A stretch of DNA of 45,902 bases from NCBI GenBank assembly GCA_903939515.1, contig CAJAHH010000130.1, positions 1-45,902 of the forward strand. The letters are read 5' to 3'. Source of the DNA: an uncultured Verrucomicrobiota bacterium. Its GTDB lineage: Bacteria; Verrucomicrobiota; Verrucomicrobiia; Limisphaerales; UBA9464. The translations under genes and the position numbers were made by a program. Each line of letters begins with the position of its first letter. The stretch's first letter is position 1. The notes under the pieces were generated by a model. The model had not been told where the DNA came from and did no database searches. It saw nothing but the letters and a program-made list of their open reading frames with translations. Below, in pieces: positions 31,999-39,558 of the stretch.

Positions 31999-33249
31999 AT
32001 GATTCAAAAACTATTCCTTCGCCCCTTCGTTCGACGTCGGATGGCCGCCAGCCATCTCGGCATAATCCTGGAGCAGTTCGCTCTCGATTTGCAGACACGC
32101 GGCTATGCGGTGTCGACTGTTCAGTCCTACGTGCAGGTCACCGAACATTTCTCCCGCTGGCTCGGTAGACGTCGACTCGCAGTACGTGAGATCGACGAGC
32201 GTGTAGTCGATAGCTTTGTTGGCGGTCATTTGTGCCGTTGTCGTTGCCCGATCCCCGCGGTTAGGACCGGAACGATATGCCGAGCGGCCTTGGGCTGCTT
32301 TATGCGCTTCCTCCGGCAGCAAAAGCTTGCCTCGCAGTCATCCCCGCAACTCTCCGATCACGAGGTTTTGGTTGAGAAGTATGACCGGTATCTGAGGGAT
32401 GTCGCCGGCTTGGCTTCCGCCACCCGTATCTACCGACGACGTTATGCCCGAGAGTTTCTTGCCGCGTTGGAATGCGAGTCGACGGATGCACTACCCAAGA
32501 TCCGGCCGCGAGACGTGGCGCGTTATGTCGAGGACTCAGCTCGCCGTCTTAAGCCAGCGTCCGCGACCGTTCTCGCCGTCTCGGTTCGAGATTTCCTGCG
32601 GTTCCTAGCCACCAGCAACAAAGTGGATCCGAAGCTTTCGGCTGCGGTGTCGCATCCGGCGCCTTGGCCGCTCGCCACCTTGCCGCTGGTGCTGTCAAAG
32701 ACGGAGGTCTGCGCGTTGTTCTCTGCTTTTGATCGGAACACCGAGGTTGGACGTCGGGACTTTGCAATCGTAATGCTAATGGCCGATTTGGGGTTGCGCT
32801 GCCAGGAGGTCGCTTCGCTGACATTGGGTGACTTCGACGCCCAACAAGGCGCCATCCGGCTTCGGCAGACCAAACAGCGCAAGGAACGCCTCGTGCCGTG
32901 GACACCCGGCGTTGCCCGAGCGGTATCATCCTATCTGCGCAAGGGACGGTTGCCCGCTCCCTCGGCGTCGTTGTTCGTTCGTCACCGCGCTCTCCGTGGC
33001 AGCCCGATGCGTGTTCACCACGTCCGTGGAGCGATGAGAAGGGCGTTTGCGCGCGCGGGCATTCGGTCGGGAAAGATCCATATCCTCCGCCATACCCTTG
33101 CGACCCGGCTTCATGCGAGTGGAGTTGGCATCAAACAGGTCGCCGATCTCTTGGGCCACCAGAGCCTCGATACGACAGCGCGTTACGCCCGGGTGGATCT
33201 TGAGCAGTTGCGTCAGGCGACCCTTCCTTGGCCGGGAGGGATCCGATGA
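31999..33249 (+). CDS. RIT tyrosine recombinase 1
   Basis: 416 aa from the ATG at 31999; the open frame begins at 31960. N-terminal SAM-like domain (LEQFALDLQTRGYAVSTVQSY) and catalytic domain with Arg in LGLRCQEVASL, a Lys in the β-hairpin (KQRKERLVPW), HILRHTLATRLHASG, LLGHQSLDTT and nucleophile Tyr in TARYARVD. Overlaps recombinase 2 by ATGA at 33246-33249. Function in RIT transposition requires all three genes together as far as known. Confidence 0.92.
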   Translation: MIQKLFLRPFVRRRMAASHLGIILEQFALDLQTRGYAVSTVQSYVQVTEHFSRWLGRRRLAVREIDERVVDSFVGGHLCRCRCPIPAVRTGTICRAALGCFMRFLRQQKLASQSSPQLSDHEVLVEKYDRYLRDVAGLASATRIYRRRYAREFLAALECESTDALPKIRPRDVARYVEDSARRLKPASATVLAVSVRDFLRFLATSNKVDPKLSAAVSHPAPWPLATLPLVLSKTEVCALFSAFDRNTEVGRRDFAIVMLMADLGLRCQEVASLTLGDFDAQQGAIRLRQTKQRKERLVPWTPGVARAVSSYLRKGRLPAPSASLFVRHRALRGSPMRVHHVRGAMRRAFARAGIRSGKIHILRHTLATRLHASGVGIKQVADLLGHQSLDTTARYARVDLEQLRQATLPWPGGIR

Positions 33250-34166
33250 AGGCTCCCATGCTGGCTCGAGTGCAGTCGTATCTGCGTCACAGGAGATCCT
33301 TGGGCTACGCATTGCGTGTCGAAGGTGAACTTCTCTTGGGCTTCGCCCGATTTGCTGATCGTTGCGGGCATCGGGGCCCTCCGACCAAGCGCTTGGCATT
33401 GAGGTGGGCGACCTTGCCCTCCAGCGGTACAAGACTCTACAAGGCCAGACGCCTTGAGATCGTCCGCACCTTTGCCAAACACCTCACTGCGACAGAGCCG
33501 TTGACTGAGGTTCCCCCGAGACACGTCTTGGGCCCGTCACACCGTCGGAACCCGCCTCACATCTACACGGCGGAACAAGTCCAGTCACTGATGGCCCGGG
33601 CAGGTCGCCTTTCCGGTGAGTTGCGTCCCCAGACCTTCCTGACGCTGGTGGGGCTCATCGCTTCCACCGGCCTGAGGATCTCTGAGGCGCTCAAGTTGCG
33701 TGTGGCTGATGTCGACCTTGACCACGGGGTGCTGACGATCCGAGAAAGCAAATTTCGGCTGACCCGGTTGGTACCGCTTCATTCATCAACAGTGGCGGCT
33801 CTCAAGAGCTACGATACCCGCCGCCGTCGCCTCTGGCCCCATTCACCGCACTTCCTTGTGTCGGAGCGAGGGACGCCTTTGTCTGGATCCACTGTGCATC
33901 AAACCTTTCGCCGACTGGCCGGATCGATCACGCCCACTTCGAATCGACCCACCGTTCGGATCCACGACCTGCGGCACACTTTCGCCTGCCGGGTGATCGA
34001 AAAATGGGAACACACCAAGCGGCGCGCGGCCGGCCGGATTGCCGTCCTCTCCCGATATCTCGGTCATGCTCGCGTCACCGATACCTATTGGTACCTGAGT
34101 GCAACTCCCGAGTTGCTTGCCGCCGCAGCCAGAAACTTCACGACCCCTCGCCATGAAGACTTCTGA
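33246..34166 (+). CDS. RIT tyrosine recombinase 2
   Basis: 306 aa from ATG 33246, overlapping recombinase 1 by 4 nt. Catalytic residues: Arg in STGLRISEALKLRV, Lys in RESKFRLTRLVPL, HDLRHTFACRVIEKW (H-x-x-R), LGHARVTDT and Tyr within TDTYWYLS. Shorter than the first recombinase, as usual for the second member of the trio. Overlaps the third gene by 14 nt. Confidence 0.9.
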   Translation: MKAPMLARVQSYLRHRRSLGYALRVEGELLLGFARFADRCGHRGPPTKRLALRWATLPSSGTRLYKARRLEIVRTFAKHLTATEPLTEVPPRHVLGPSHRRNPPHIYTAEQVQSLMARAGRLSGELRPQTFLTLVGLIASTGLRISEALKLRVADVDLDHGVLTIRESKFRLTRLVPLHSSTVAALKSYDTRRRRLWPHSPHFLVSERGTPLSGSTVHQTFRRLAGSITPTSNRPTVRIHDLRHTFACRVIEKWEHTKRRAAGRIAVLSRYLGHARVTDTYWYLSATPELLAAAARNFTTPRHEDF

Positions 34167-35157
34167 TCTCGGCCAACTCCTGCCTCGCTACTTCACCGAG
34201 CACCTCGTGGGACAACGGGATCTCAGCACAAATACAGTGGCGGCGTATCGAGACACTTTCCGACTTTTTCTCCGGTTCCTGTGCCGAAAACGCCGAACCT
34301 CGCCCTCGATGCTTCCTCTGAGCGCTTTGAATGCGGACACAGTTCTCGCGTTCCTCGGCCACCTTGAGGCTGAGCGGCGCAACTCGCCACGCAGTCGCAA
34401 CGCGAGACTTGCGGCCATTCGTTCCTTCGTCGGCTATCTGAGTGATTTGCTGGGGCCAACACTACCCGAGTCAACACGCCGGATATTGACCATTCGCAGC
34501 AAGCGACACACCCGCCGAATGGTAGGCTTCATCACCCGTCCCGAAATCACCGCGCTTCTTCGAGCGAAGGACGAATCCTGGACAGGGAGAAGGAATCACC
34601 TGTTGCTTCTCCTTCTGTACAACACGGGCGCGCGAGTCTCGGAAATCACCGGTGTACGCGTTCGTGATGTCCAGGCCGGCGATTGCCGCCAAGTCCTACT
34701 CCACGGCAAAGGACGCAAGGAACGCTCGGTTCCTCTTTGGGCGGAAACTCGCCGAGCGTTGCGGCGATGGATCGCGGAGAACCGACTGACGGACGATGCA
34801 CCGTTGCTCTCAAATCGATTCGGTCGGCCGCTGACCCGATCAGGTGTAGCTTGGCAGCTCCAAGTCATTTTGCGCCACGCCCGGAAAACGGTTGCGTCGG
34901 TGTCCCAAACCAAAATCTCTCCGCACATCGTTCGGCATACCACGGCCATGCATCTCCTTCAGTCCGGAGTAGCGCACGAACTGATCTCCCTGTGGCTGGG
35001 GCATGAAAGCCCCGAAACGACTCACGGCTACGTCGAGGCTGATCTTGAAATGAAGCGACGCACCTTGGCAGCCCTCGATCCTCCCCGCTCTCGGAGAACC
35101 TCTCACCCAAAGAAGGACCCGTTGATCCGGTTCCTCGAAGCACAAAGATTATGCTGA
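34153..35157 (+). CDS. RIT tyrosine recombinase 3
   Basis: 334 aa from ATG 34153 (frame open from 34099). SAM-like domain DLSTNTVAAYRDTFRLFLRF; catalytic Arg in NTGARVSEITGV, Lys in HGKGRKERSVPL, HIVRHTTAMHLLQSG, WLGHESPETTHGY with the Tyr nucleophile in HGYVEAD. The stop codon falls within a TTATGCTGAG copy of the end motif, so gene end and recombinase site overlap. Confidence 0.9.
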   Translation: MKTSDLGQLLPRYFTEHLVGQRDLSTNTVAAYRDTFRLFLRFLCRKRRTSPSMLPLSALNADTVLAFLGHLEAERRNSPRSRNARLAAIRSFVGYLSDLLGPTLPESTRRILTIRSKRHTRRMVGFITRPEITALLRAKDESWTGRRNHLLLLLLYNTGARVSEITGVRVRDVQAGDCRQVLLHGKGRKERSVPLWAETRRALRRWIAENRLTDDAPLLSNRFGRPLTRSGVAWQLQVILRHARKTVASVSQTKISPHIVRHTTAMHLLQSGVAHELISLWLGHESPETTHGYVEADLEMKRRTLAALDPPRSRRTSHPKKDPLIRFLEAQRLC

Positions 35158-35217
35158 GTTGAAGGACTCCGATCTCAGGGCACTGGGGCCGCGTGCATCG
35201 TGGTCCCAGTGCCGATC

Positions 35218-35281
35218 CGGCCGCCGTACTCCGCATAATCCGGATCTCGGCATAATTTTTTTTATGCGGAGCTCCGCATAA
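35218..35281 (-). repeat. RIT right end with extra palindrome
   Basis: 35218-35255 is the inverse of the left 38-bp repeat. Outside it are TTTTTTTT and a palindrome of at least 22 nt centred on GAGCTC (35258-35281 region), absent from the left end. The outermost 10 nt (CTCCGCATAA) again give TTATGCGGAG inward. Ends are therefore unequal by 26 nt. Confidence 0.85.
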
Positions 35282-35480
35282 AAAGAAGAACTGGCTCTTC
35301 ATTGGCCACCCGGACGCCGGCTGGCGGAGCGCGGTGATCTACAGCCTGCTGATCACCGCCCGTCGATATCGCCTAGATCCGACGGCATGGTTGTCCGATG
35401 TGCTGCGTCGGATCCCGACCTGCACCCAGGCCAACTTGCCCGAGTTGCTACCTTGGAACTGGAAGCCGAAGGCTGCCTGA
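35282..35480 (+). pseudogene. tnpC: IS66 transposase TnpC, 3' part
   Basis: Continues the interrupted transposase: KKNWLFIGHPDAGWRSAVIY, SLLITARRYRLDPTAWL, DVLRRIPTC and LLPWNWKPKAA, the standard C-terminus of IS66 transposases, ending TGA at 35478-35480. No stop or frameshift within either half, so excision of the RIT could restore the gene. Confidence 0.95.
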
Positions 35481-35560
35481 CCGTTTAGGTAGACTGGGAG
35501 CGGTGGGCTTCGGTTGTCCGAGACAGATCCGGAATCATCACACCCTCACACCGGCGTGAA

Positions 35561-35586
35561 AACCATGGGGTTCACCGCACGGATAC
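35561..35586 (-). repeat. IS66 right terminal inverted repeat
   Basis: Read inward on the minus strand: GTATCCGTGCGGTGAACC, then CCATGGTT. Matches the interrupted left end (GTAAGCGTGCGGTGAAC plus CCCATGGTT) at all but three positions. Followed by the right GTTCAAAG target duplication. Confidence 0.9.
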
Positions 35587-35594
35587 GTTCAAAG

Positions 35595-35816
35595 TCAGTA
35601 GTCCTGAGGAAGCAACACCGTGATCGTGCTTCGGTTCGCCTCGGTGATGATCCAGAACTTGATTCCGCCCCAATCGGTGTATGTTGACAAAATCCGGAAT
35701 CCTTCTTTGGCGGAGAGGTCGTGTTCCTGGCAATCCTCCGGTTGGAGGTCTCCCCAGTCGCCGGTGGCGTGAGGGCGAAGGGCCTGCTGGACGCTCTCTA
35801 GGTCGAGAGTTGCCAT
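35595..35816 (-). CDS. Conserved small accessory protein, copy 2 (N-terminally frameshifted)
   Basis: Homologous to 20399-20683. The original ATG region (35877) has lost 2 nt relative to copy 1 so that start now reads into MSRSTTYPNF and stops. Translation could begin at the internal Met at 35816 (MATLDLESVQQALRPHATGD), giving 73 aa with the intact core WGDLQPEDCQEHD and FWIITEANRSTITVLLP. The stop codon touches the IS66 target duplication, so the insertion spared the gene by chance or selection. Confidence 0.65.
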   Translation of the reverse strand: MATLDLESVQQALRPHATGDWGDLQPEDCQEHDLSAKEGFRILSTYTDWGGIKFWIITEANRSTITVLLPQDY

Positions 35817-35891
35817 CGCGTTAGCGGTAATAACGGTTCTTTCGAGGGAAATTTGGGTACGTTGTGCTTCGGCTCATGGGTCCTCCTGAAA

Positions 35892-35920
35892 TGGAAAAGC
35901 CGCCCGGTCGATGGGCGGCT
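35892..35920 (-). terminator. Terminator-like hairpin between the paired genes, copy 2
   Basis: Same AGCCGCCC/GGGCGGCT 8-bp stem as copy 1 (35898-35905 with 35913-35920), followed on the minus strand by TTTTCC. The U-rich tail is shorter than in copy 1 (CAT in place of TTTTT), so it may terminate less well. Confidence 0.6.
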
Positions 35921-35926
35921 GTCGTT

Positions 35927-36169
35927 CTACTCGCTGACGGGTTCTTGTCGTCCGTTGGCGTGAATCCACCGGTGGACCAGGTCGGCGACCTTCTCCACGA
36001 GGGGCAGGTCATCCCGACCGAAGCTGTCGGTAGTTTTCCAGGAATCGTCGGCGTCCTTGTAGAGGCGGCCGAACGTGACCGAGTGCCAAGTGCCGGTGGC
36101 AGAGCTGTTGATCCAGACCGCAGCTTTGACCGAGCCGAGGCGGATTTCGTGGACGGGCTTGTTGTTCAT
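35927..36169 (-). CDS. Conserved small hypothetical protein (MNNKP...EIRLG family), copy 2
   Basis: 80 aa, nearly identical to copy 1 (20734-20976): I/V at 6, V/I at 20, T/S near the end. Same AAAGGAG ribosome site and the same leader hairpin. Both copies run on the minus strand and share about 620 bp, then diverge at 36242/21053. Confidence 0.75.
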   Translation of the reverse strand: MNNKPVHEIRLGSVKAAVWINSSATGTWHSVTFGRLYKDADDSWKTTDSFGRDDLPLVEKVADLVHRWIHANGRQEPVSE

Positions 36170-36197
36170 GACGGGTTCTCCTTTGCAGCGAGAGGGT

Positions 36198-36235
36198 CCA
36201 TTCCCTCTCTTCCAAGATGCGGAGAGAGGGAATGG
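36198..36235 (-). promoter_or_regulatory. Leader hairpin of the MNNKP gene, copy 2
   Basis: Identical to 21005-21042: 12-bp stem CCATTCCCTCTC/GAGAGGGAATGG extended inward by three pairs. Sequence identity ends shortly outside the hairpin, which makes the hairpin the edge of the duplicated module. Confidence 0.65.
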
Positions 36236-36461
36236 AGACTCGCCAAAAGCGAGGGCCGGAGGTGAGGTCGATGCCCAAAATCAGGGTTGGATTCCTTCAC
36301 CCACTGCACTTCCTCAGTTTCCTGGGAAACCCAATGGGCGAATGGAACGGCGCAGCAGCGAACTCCAGCAGGAATGCGAGTGCATGATCGGCGACATCCA
36401 GCACCTCGGTAAAGCCTAGGTGCTCCCCCACCCGGAGCGCGACTCGTCATCAGTCGCCCCC

Positions 36462-36897
36462 ATGGTTTCGGGTCCCGAGATTGAGCTCCTCACCGTTCAA
36501 TTTGTGATCGCCCATGAAGAAGCCGAAGGGCGCATCGTTGAAAGTGTCGAAGCCCTCAACCGGGGATTTGACCTGATTTCCCGCAAGCCACACCCGGAAG
36601 ATCCCAAGACGTCCATTGACGTGCGGTTTATCGAGGTCAAAGGCCGCTCCCACACCGGCGAGGTGGCGTTGACTTCCAACGAATACCACCGCGCGGCGTC
36701 TGCGGAAAGACTACTGGCTCTACGTCGTCTTCCACTGTGCGGCCCAGCCTTCCCTCAACATCCTGCGTGAGGCCAGCAGGCTCGACTGGCAGGCAGTCGC
36801 CAAAATTGAACACTACCGGCTCCGACAGGACTCGATCACAGCTCCCGTTTGTAGAACGACAATTAGAAATCCGCTGGGGAAGAATAATTGTCGTTGA
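36462..36897 (+). pseudogene. DUF3883-domain remnant (C-terminal end of a helicase-type protein), frameshifted
   Basis: From ATG 36462: GFDLISRKPHPEDPKTSIDV, RFIEVKGRSHTGEVALTSNE match the DUF3883 domain, a PD-(D/E)XK-like module (here D then EVKGR) at the C-terminus of SNF2/DISARM-type helicases. At about 36695 the frame shifts and the match continues as RLRKDYWLYVVFHCA and RLDWQAVAKIEHYRL, to TGA at 36895. The helicase body is absent. A fragment of a lost defence or repair protein. Confidence 0.7.
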
Positions 36898-37042
36898 CCA
36901 CCCGTTGCCTTGCGGGACGATTCAAGCCCATACCGTGTTTCCAAACCGGGCAGCTCGACACCATGATTCGGATCTCCGTCACTTTGTTGGCGCTCCAGGC
37001 CGCCGTGTTGCCTGGCTGTTGGAAACTCGTCATTGACGGAGC

Positions 37043-37058
37043 GGTATCAATTGATACC
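37043..37058. promoter_or_regulatory. Palindromic operator candidate of the toxin-antitoxin-chaperone operon
   Basis: GGTATCAATTGATACC, a perfect 16-bp palindrome, 28 nt upstream of the toxin ATG at 37087. MqsA/HigA-type antitoxins with an XRE helix-turn-helix bind such sites to repress their operon. This also argues against a start at 37033, which would place it inside the gene. Confidence 0.65.
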
Positions 37059-37086
37059 TTCTGTCCATCGTGACCGGAACATCTTC

Positions 37087-37431
37087 ATGGAAGGTCCCAT
37101 CCCTCAATCGTGGTGTCGTGCGGTCGCGCAAATCCTTCGAAGTGACGACAGAGACGCCATCATCACCACTGGACAGTCAGATCGGGACTGGGGTGCTACC
37201 TTTCCCAATGCTTGGTATTGGGATCGATTTGAAGCCATTGCGGCAGCGCTGGAGACCTCCGGCGTAACCGGTCGCCAAATTGGGACGATGGCGGAGCCCG
37301 GCGAGACGTGGGCCTTTTGGTTCCATTTCCAGGGGCGAAAGCTTTACGCCAAAATCAACCTCACGACCGGAGGGCAATTTATCACCATTTATTCCACCCA
37401 CCCGCCCCGAAAGGGCGAAGACCGTTTATGA
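37087..37431 (+). CDS. Toxin candidate of a toxin-antitoxin-chaperone (TAC) operon
   Basis: 114 aa from ATG 37087. Not clearly HigB or MqsR, the toxins of known TAC systems. The C-terminal half (TWAFWFHFQGRKLYAKINL, then ITIYSTHPPRKG) has the strand pattern seen in RelE/MqsR-type ribonucleases (LYxKI...I.I.S.H), but no clear catalytic set can be named. It overlaps the HTH antitoxin gene by ATGA (37428-37431). Probable mRNA-targeting toxin, by context. Confidence 0.6.
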   Translation: MEGPIPQSWCRAVAQILRSDDRDAIITTGQSDRDWGATFPNAWYWDRFEAIAAALETSGVTGRQIGTMAEPGETWAFWFHFQGRKLYAKINLTTGGQFITIYSTHPPRKGEDRL

Positions 37432-37952
37432 ATCCTCTGTTTGCGAACTGCGAAAAGGTGACCAAGGCCATCGAAGTGTCGATTCCTACGATGGAAGGCG
37501 ACGCGGTTGCCGAAACCATCCCAGTCGAAGTCGAAGTCTGGCAGAACCCCAGCACGGGCGAAGTCTTCCTGGATGGCCACGCCCGCGCCAAACTCGAGGC
37601 GGCCAAAGCGCGGCACATGGGCCTGCTCACGGCCGAACAAATCAAGGAGCTGCGCCAGTATCTGCAACTCACCCAGCGGGAACTCGCTGACCTGCTTCAA
37701 ATCGGGGAGAAAAGCTGGACCCGCTGGGAAACCGGCCGTGAGCGTCCTTCCCGCTCCCTCAACGTGCTCCTGAATGCCCTCTACGATGGACGCATCGACA
37801 TTCACTACCTGCGCCAACTCCGCCGGCCGGAGTTGGGCCGCAAGCCGGTGGTGCGCACGCAAACCTACTCCAGCCGGCAGGCGATGACTCCCATCGTCCG
37901 TTGGGAAACCGGGCCGGCCAATGTCAGCAGTTCATTAGAGGAACTTGTATGA
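37428..37952 (+). CDS. HTH antitoxin of the TAC operon (MqsA/HigA-like)
   Basis: 174 aa. Residues about 65-125 are an XRE-type helix-turn-helix: LLTAEQIKELRQYLQLTQRE, LADLLQIGEKSWTRWETGRE, RPSRSLNVLLNAL. This is the MqsA/YgiT type with the GEKSWTRWE recognition helix. The N-terminal part (VEVEVWQNPSTGEVFLDGHA) lacks the zinc Cys of MqsA. The C-terminal extension (about 125-174) is where chaperone-addicted antitoxins carry the SecB-binding tail. Coupled by ATGA on both sides. Confidence 0.8.
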   Translation: MNPLFANCEKVTKAIEVSIPTMEGDAVAETIPVEVEVWQNPSTGEVFLDGHARAKLEAAKARHMGLLTAEQIKELRQYLQLTQRELADLLQIGEKSWTRWETGRERPSRSLNVLLNALYDGRIDIHYLRQLRRPELGRKPVVRTQTYSSRQAMTPIVRWETGPANVSSSLEELV

Positions 37953-38404
37953 AACCGTCCCCGCTTGATCTGACCGCCTATTTCGTGACCGAGCTGAGTC
38001 TCACCGCGAATCTAGAATTCTCGCCGGACAAGCTGACCCAACTGCGGATGGAGGATCTGCGCATCTCCACCGACCTGCGCCGACAGGACGGCAAACCCGC
38101 CTGGCAGCTCGTGCTCAAGGTCCAGCAGAATGTCGGTCCCGACCGCAATTCCCCCTACAATTTCGCGCTCACCCTGGTCGGCTTGTTTGACGTTCACCCG
38201 ACCTTTCCCGCCGATAAGACGGAACAGATGGTCCGGGTCAATGGCAGCTCCATGCTCTACGCGGCGGCCCGTGAAATTCTTCGCGCAGACATGGCCAGGG
38301 GCCCGCATTTTCCCCTGCTGCTGCCTTCGATTTCGTTCTATCCGGCGACACCGGAGAACCCAGTCGCCGACGCCAACCCGCCCTCAACAAGCACGGCGCA
38401 ATGA
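37949..38404 (+). CDS. SecB-like chaperone of the TAC operon
   Basis: 151 aa from ATG 37949, overlapping the antitoxin by ATGA. The C-terminal half (VNGSSMLYAAAREILRADMA then GPHFPLLLPSISFYP) matches SecB, whose conserved end reads L..P..R..I.....R..FPPLLLPP.NF. TAC chaperones protect the aggregation-prone antitoxin from degradation, linking toxin release to chaperone load. Solitary export SecB is less likely because of the operon. Confidence 0.8.
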   Translation: MKPSPLDLTAYFVTELSLTANLEFSPDKLTQLRMEDLRISTDLRRQDGKPAWQLVLKVQQNVGPDRNSPYNFALTLVGLFDVHPTFPADKTEQMVRVNGSSMLYAAAREILRADMARGPHFPLLLPSISFYPATPENPVADANPPSTSTAQ

Positions 38405-38474
38405 CCTTGTGGAAGGCTAAGACGGGCGGCAACTTGAGCACCCTGGGGCTGAGAGCTTTCCTACAAGACGTACT

Positions 38475-38908
38475 TCAAGGATTGAGCATTTTCAGCTCGA
38501 CCAGGGTGGGCCCAAGGCGCTGAAGCGCCCGGCGCATCTCGACGACGCGGTCGTAGGTGGCTGCATCTCGCTTGAGGTCGGACCGAGGGAGCCGGGGACG
38601 GTCCTTGTCGAGATTGCTGAACGTGATCTGGTGGAGGACCTGGATTCCGCGGTCCCCTGAAATGAAGCCACTGAGCTTGCCCCAAGACATGGGGCCCTTC
38701 TCTTCAAGGAGCCTGCCGTCGCAGTCGATTCGGCCTGGGGTGATGACTGGGGCCAGAAGGTTCTGGATGGAGTCGGGACTGGGCCTCCTCGACGAGCTTT
38801 TGCTTGGCGAGGGCGGCGGCCGCTTCGCGCTTCTTGCGTTCCCCCTCTTCAATCAACTGCTGCGCCTTGCGCTTGCCGTCGTCGACGATGCCCTTGTTCT
38901 TGGGGTTA
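38475..38908 (-). pseudogene. Truncated, frameshifted unknown gene next to the Tn3 miniature element
   Basis: On the minus strand one frame reads KNKGIVDDGKRKAQQLIEE and EAAAALAKQKLVEEAQ (a charged coil). Near 38770 the coding pattern moves to another frame: PVITPGRIDCDGRLLEEKGP, MSWGKLSGFISGDRGIQVLH and so on to TGA at 38475. The upstream part is cut by the Tn3-derived element ending at 38902. Family not recognised. Confidence 0.45.
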
Positions 38909-39459
38909 CGTCTCTAATGGTTAAAAATTGTACGCTAAGCCATTTTGGGCTGCGGTTTTCCGAGGAAAACACTTGATTTGCCTCAGGACGGGCCTTGTTT
39001 GGCTCGGAAGGAGACGGCACCGGGCAGTTTTGTTCTCATTCCGCTCAATCCCCTGCCCTGTTCGGCGAAGCTGAGGAATGCCTTGGCGAGACCTTCTATC
39101 TTTAGCTCAGCGCACGCGGCTGCTGGCGCTTCCAGCAACCCTTCCTGAGTTCGACGATTTCTACACGTTGACCCCAACCGACCGGGAATTCGTGGCCGCT
39201 CGGCGGACCGCGACCCATCGGCTGGGTATCGCAGTTCAGCTTTGCTTTCTACGCCGACCGTGATGAAACCCGACGCGAGCACCTGGCTGACCTACTCGTG
39301 GAGCTTAGTCTGAGGACACTAGGCAGCGGCGACTACCATTGGCCAAAGGATACCGGTCTGAGACGCCAGAAACTGCGTCCCCTGGGAGTCAGTCCGCAAG
39401 TCGTCCCTATTTTAACGAGTCCTTAGCGTACAATTTTTAACCATTGGAGATGCACCCCC
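38902..39459. mobile_element. Tn3-derived inverted-repeat miniature element, copy 1
   Basis: 38-bp inverted repeats at 38902-38939 (GGGG...ACGCTAAG) and 39422-39459, with GGGG tip and TAAG inner end, exactly the Tn3-family format. Inside is a fragment of a Tn3 transposase N-terminal domain (DUF4158), from ATG 39078 (MPWRDLLSLAQRTRLLALP; FYTLTPTDREFVAARR; RLGIAVQLCFLR). It is ended early by a deletion between two TACGC repeats present in copy 2. No resolvase. I saw no 5-bp target duplication. Confidence 0.85.
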
Positions 39460-39468
39460 TACCTGTAT

Positions 39469-39558
39469 ATGAAGGCGAAGAGCGAAACCCTGACTGCAGC
39501 CCAACTGAAGTCCCTGAAAACGGCGGTGGCGGTCATCGAGCAGCAGTTCCGACCATGA
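39469..39558 (+). CDS. 29-aa ORF coupled to the HTH gene
   Basis: ATG at 39469, ten nt after the Tn3 miniature element, product MKAKSETLTAAQLKSLKTAV then IEQQFRP. Its TGA overlaps the ATG of the next gene as ATGA (39555-39558). It may be the surviving tail of a longer gene cut by the element or a real short partner. Cannot be decided here. Confidence 0.4.
   Translation: MKAKSETLTAAQLKSLKTAVAVIEQQFRP

Larger units (their letters stand above)
31868..35281 (+). mobile_element. RIT (recombinase-in-trio) element inserted in IS66 tnpC
   Basis: 3414 bp with three overlapping tyrosine recombinase genes, the definition of RIT elements. A 38-bp inverted repeat lies at 31868-31905 and 35218-35255 (outer end TTATGCCGAGATCCGG). 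The right side has a further 26 nt (35256-35281), a T-run and the palindrome TTTATGCGGAGCTCCGCATAA that ends at the junction. Both outermost ends read TTATGC(C/G)GAG inward. Target duplication AAAGAA at 31862-31867 and 35282-35287. Joining the flanks restores the tnpC frame GKKNWLF. Confidence 0.93.
27915..35586 (+). mobile_element. IS66-family insertion sequence carrying two nested elements
   Basis: Ends: left GTAAGCGTGCGGTGAAC (27915-27931, continued as CCCATGGTT at 29500 after the inserted IS4); right, read inward, GTATCCGTGCGGTGAACC then CCATGGTT (35586-35561). Target duplication GTTCAAAG at 27907-27914 and 35587-35594, 8 bp as usual for IS66. It carries the standard tnpA, tnpB, tnpC order plus a 59-aa HTH gene. 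Removing the two nested insertions and their duplications leaves about 2.68 kb, normal for IS66. The right duplication abuts the stop codon of the gene at 35595. Confidence 0.95.

Noticed and set aside
31868-32168. Extension of tnpC as a fusion protein into the RIT element
   Set aside because: The added residues are read from the RIT end and recombinase 1 region in the wrong frame; an accidental consequence of insertion.
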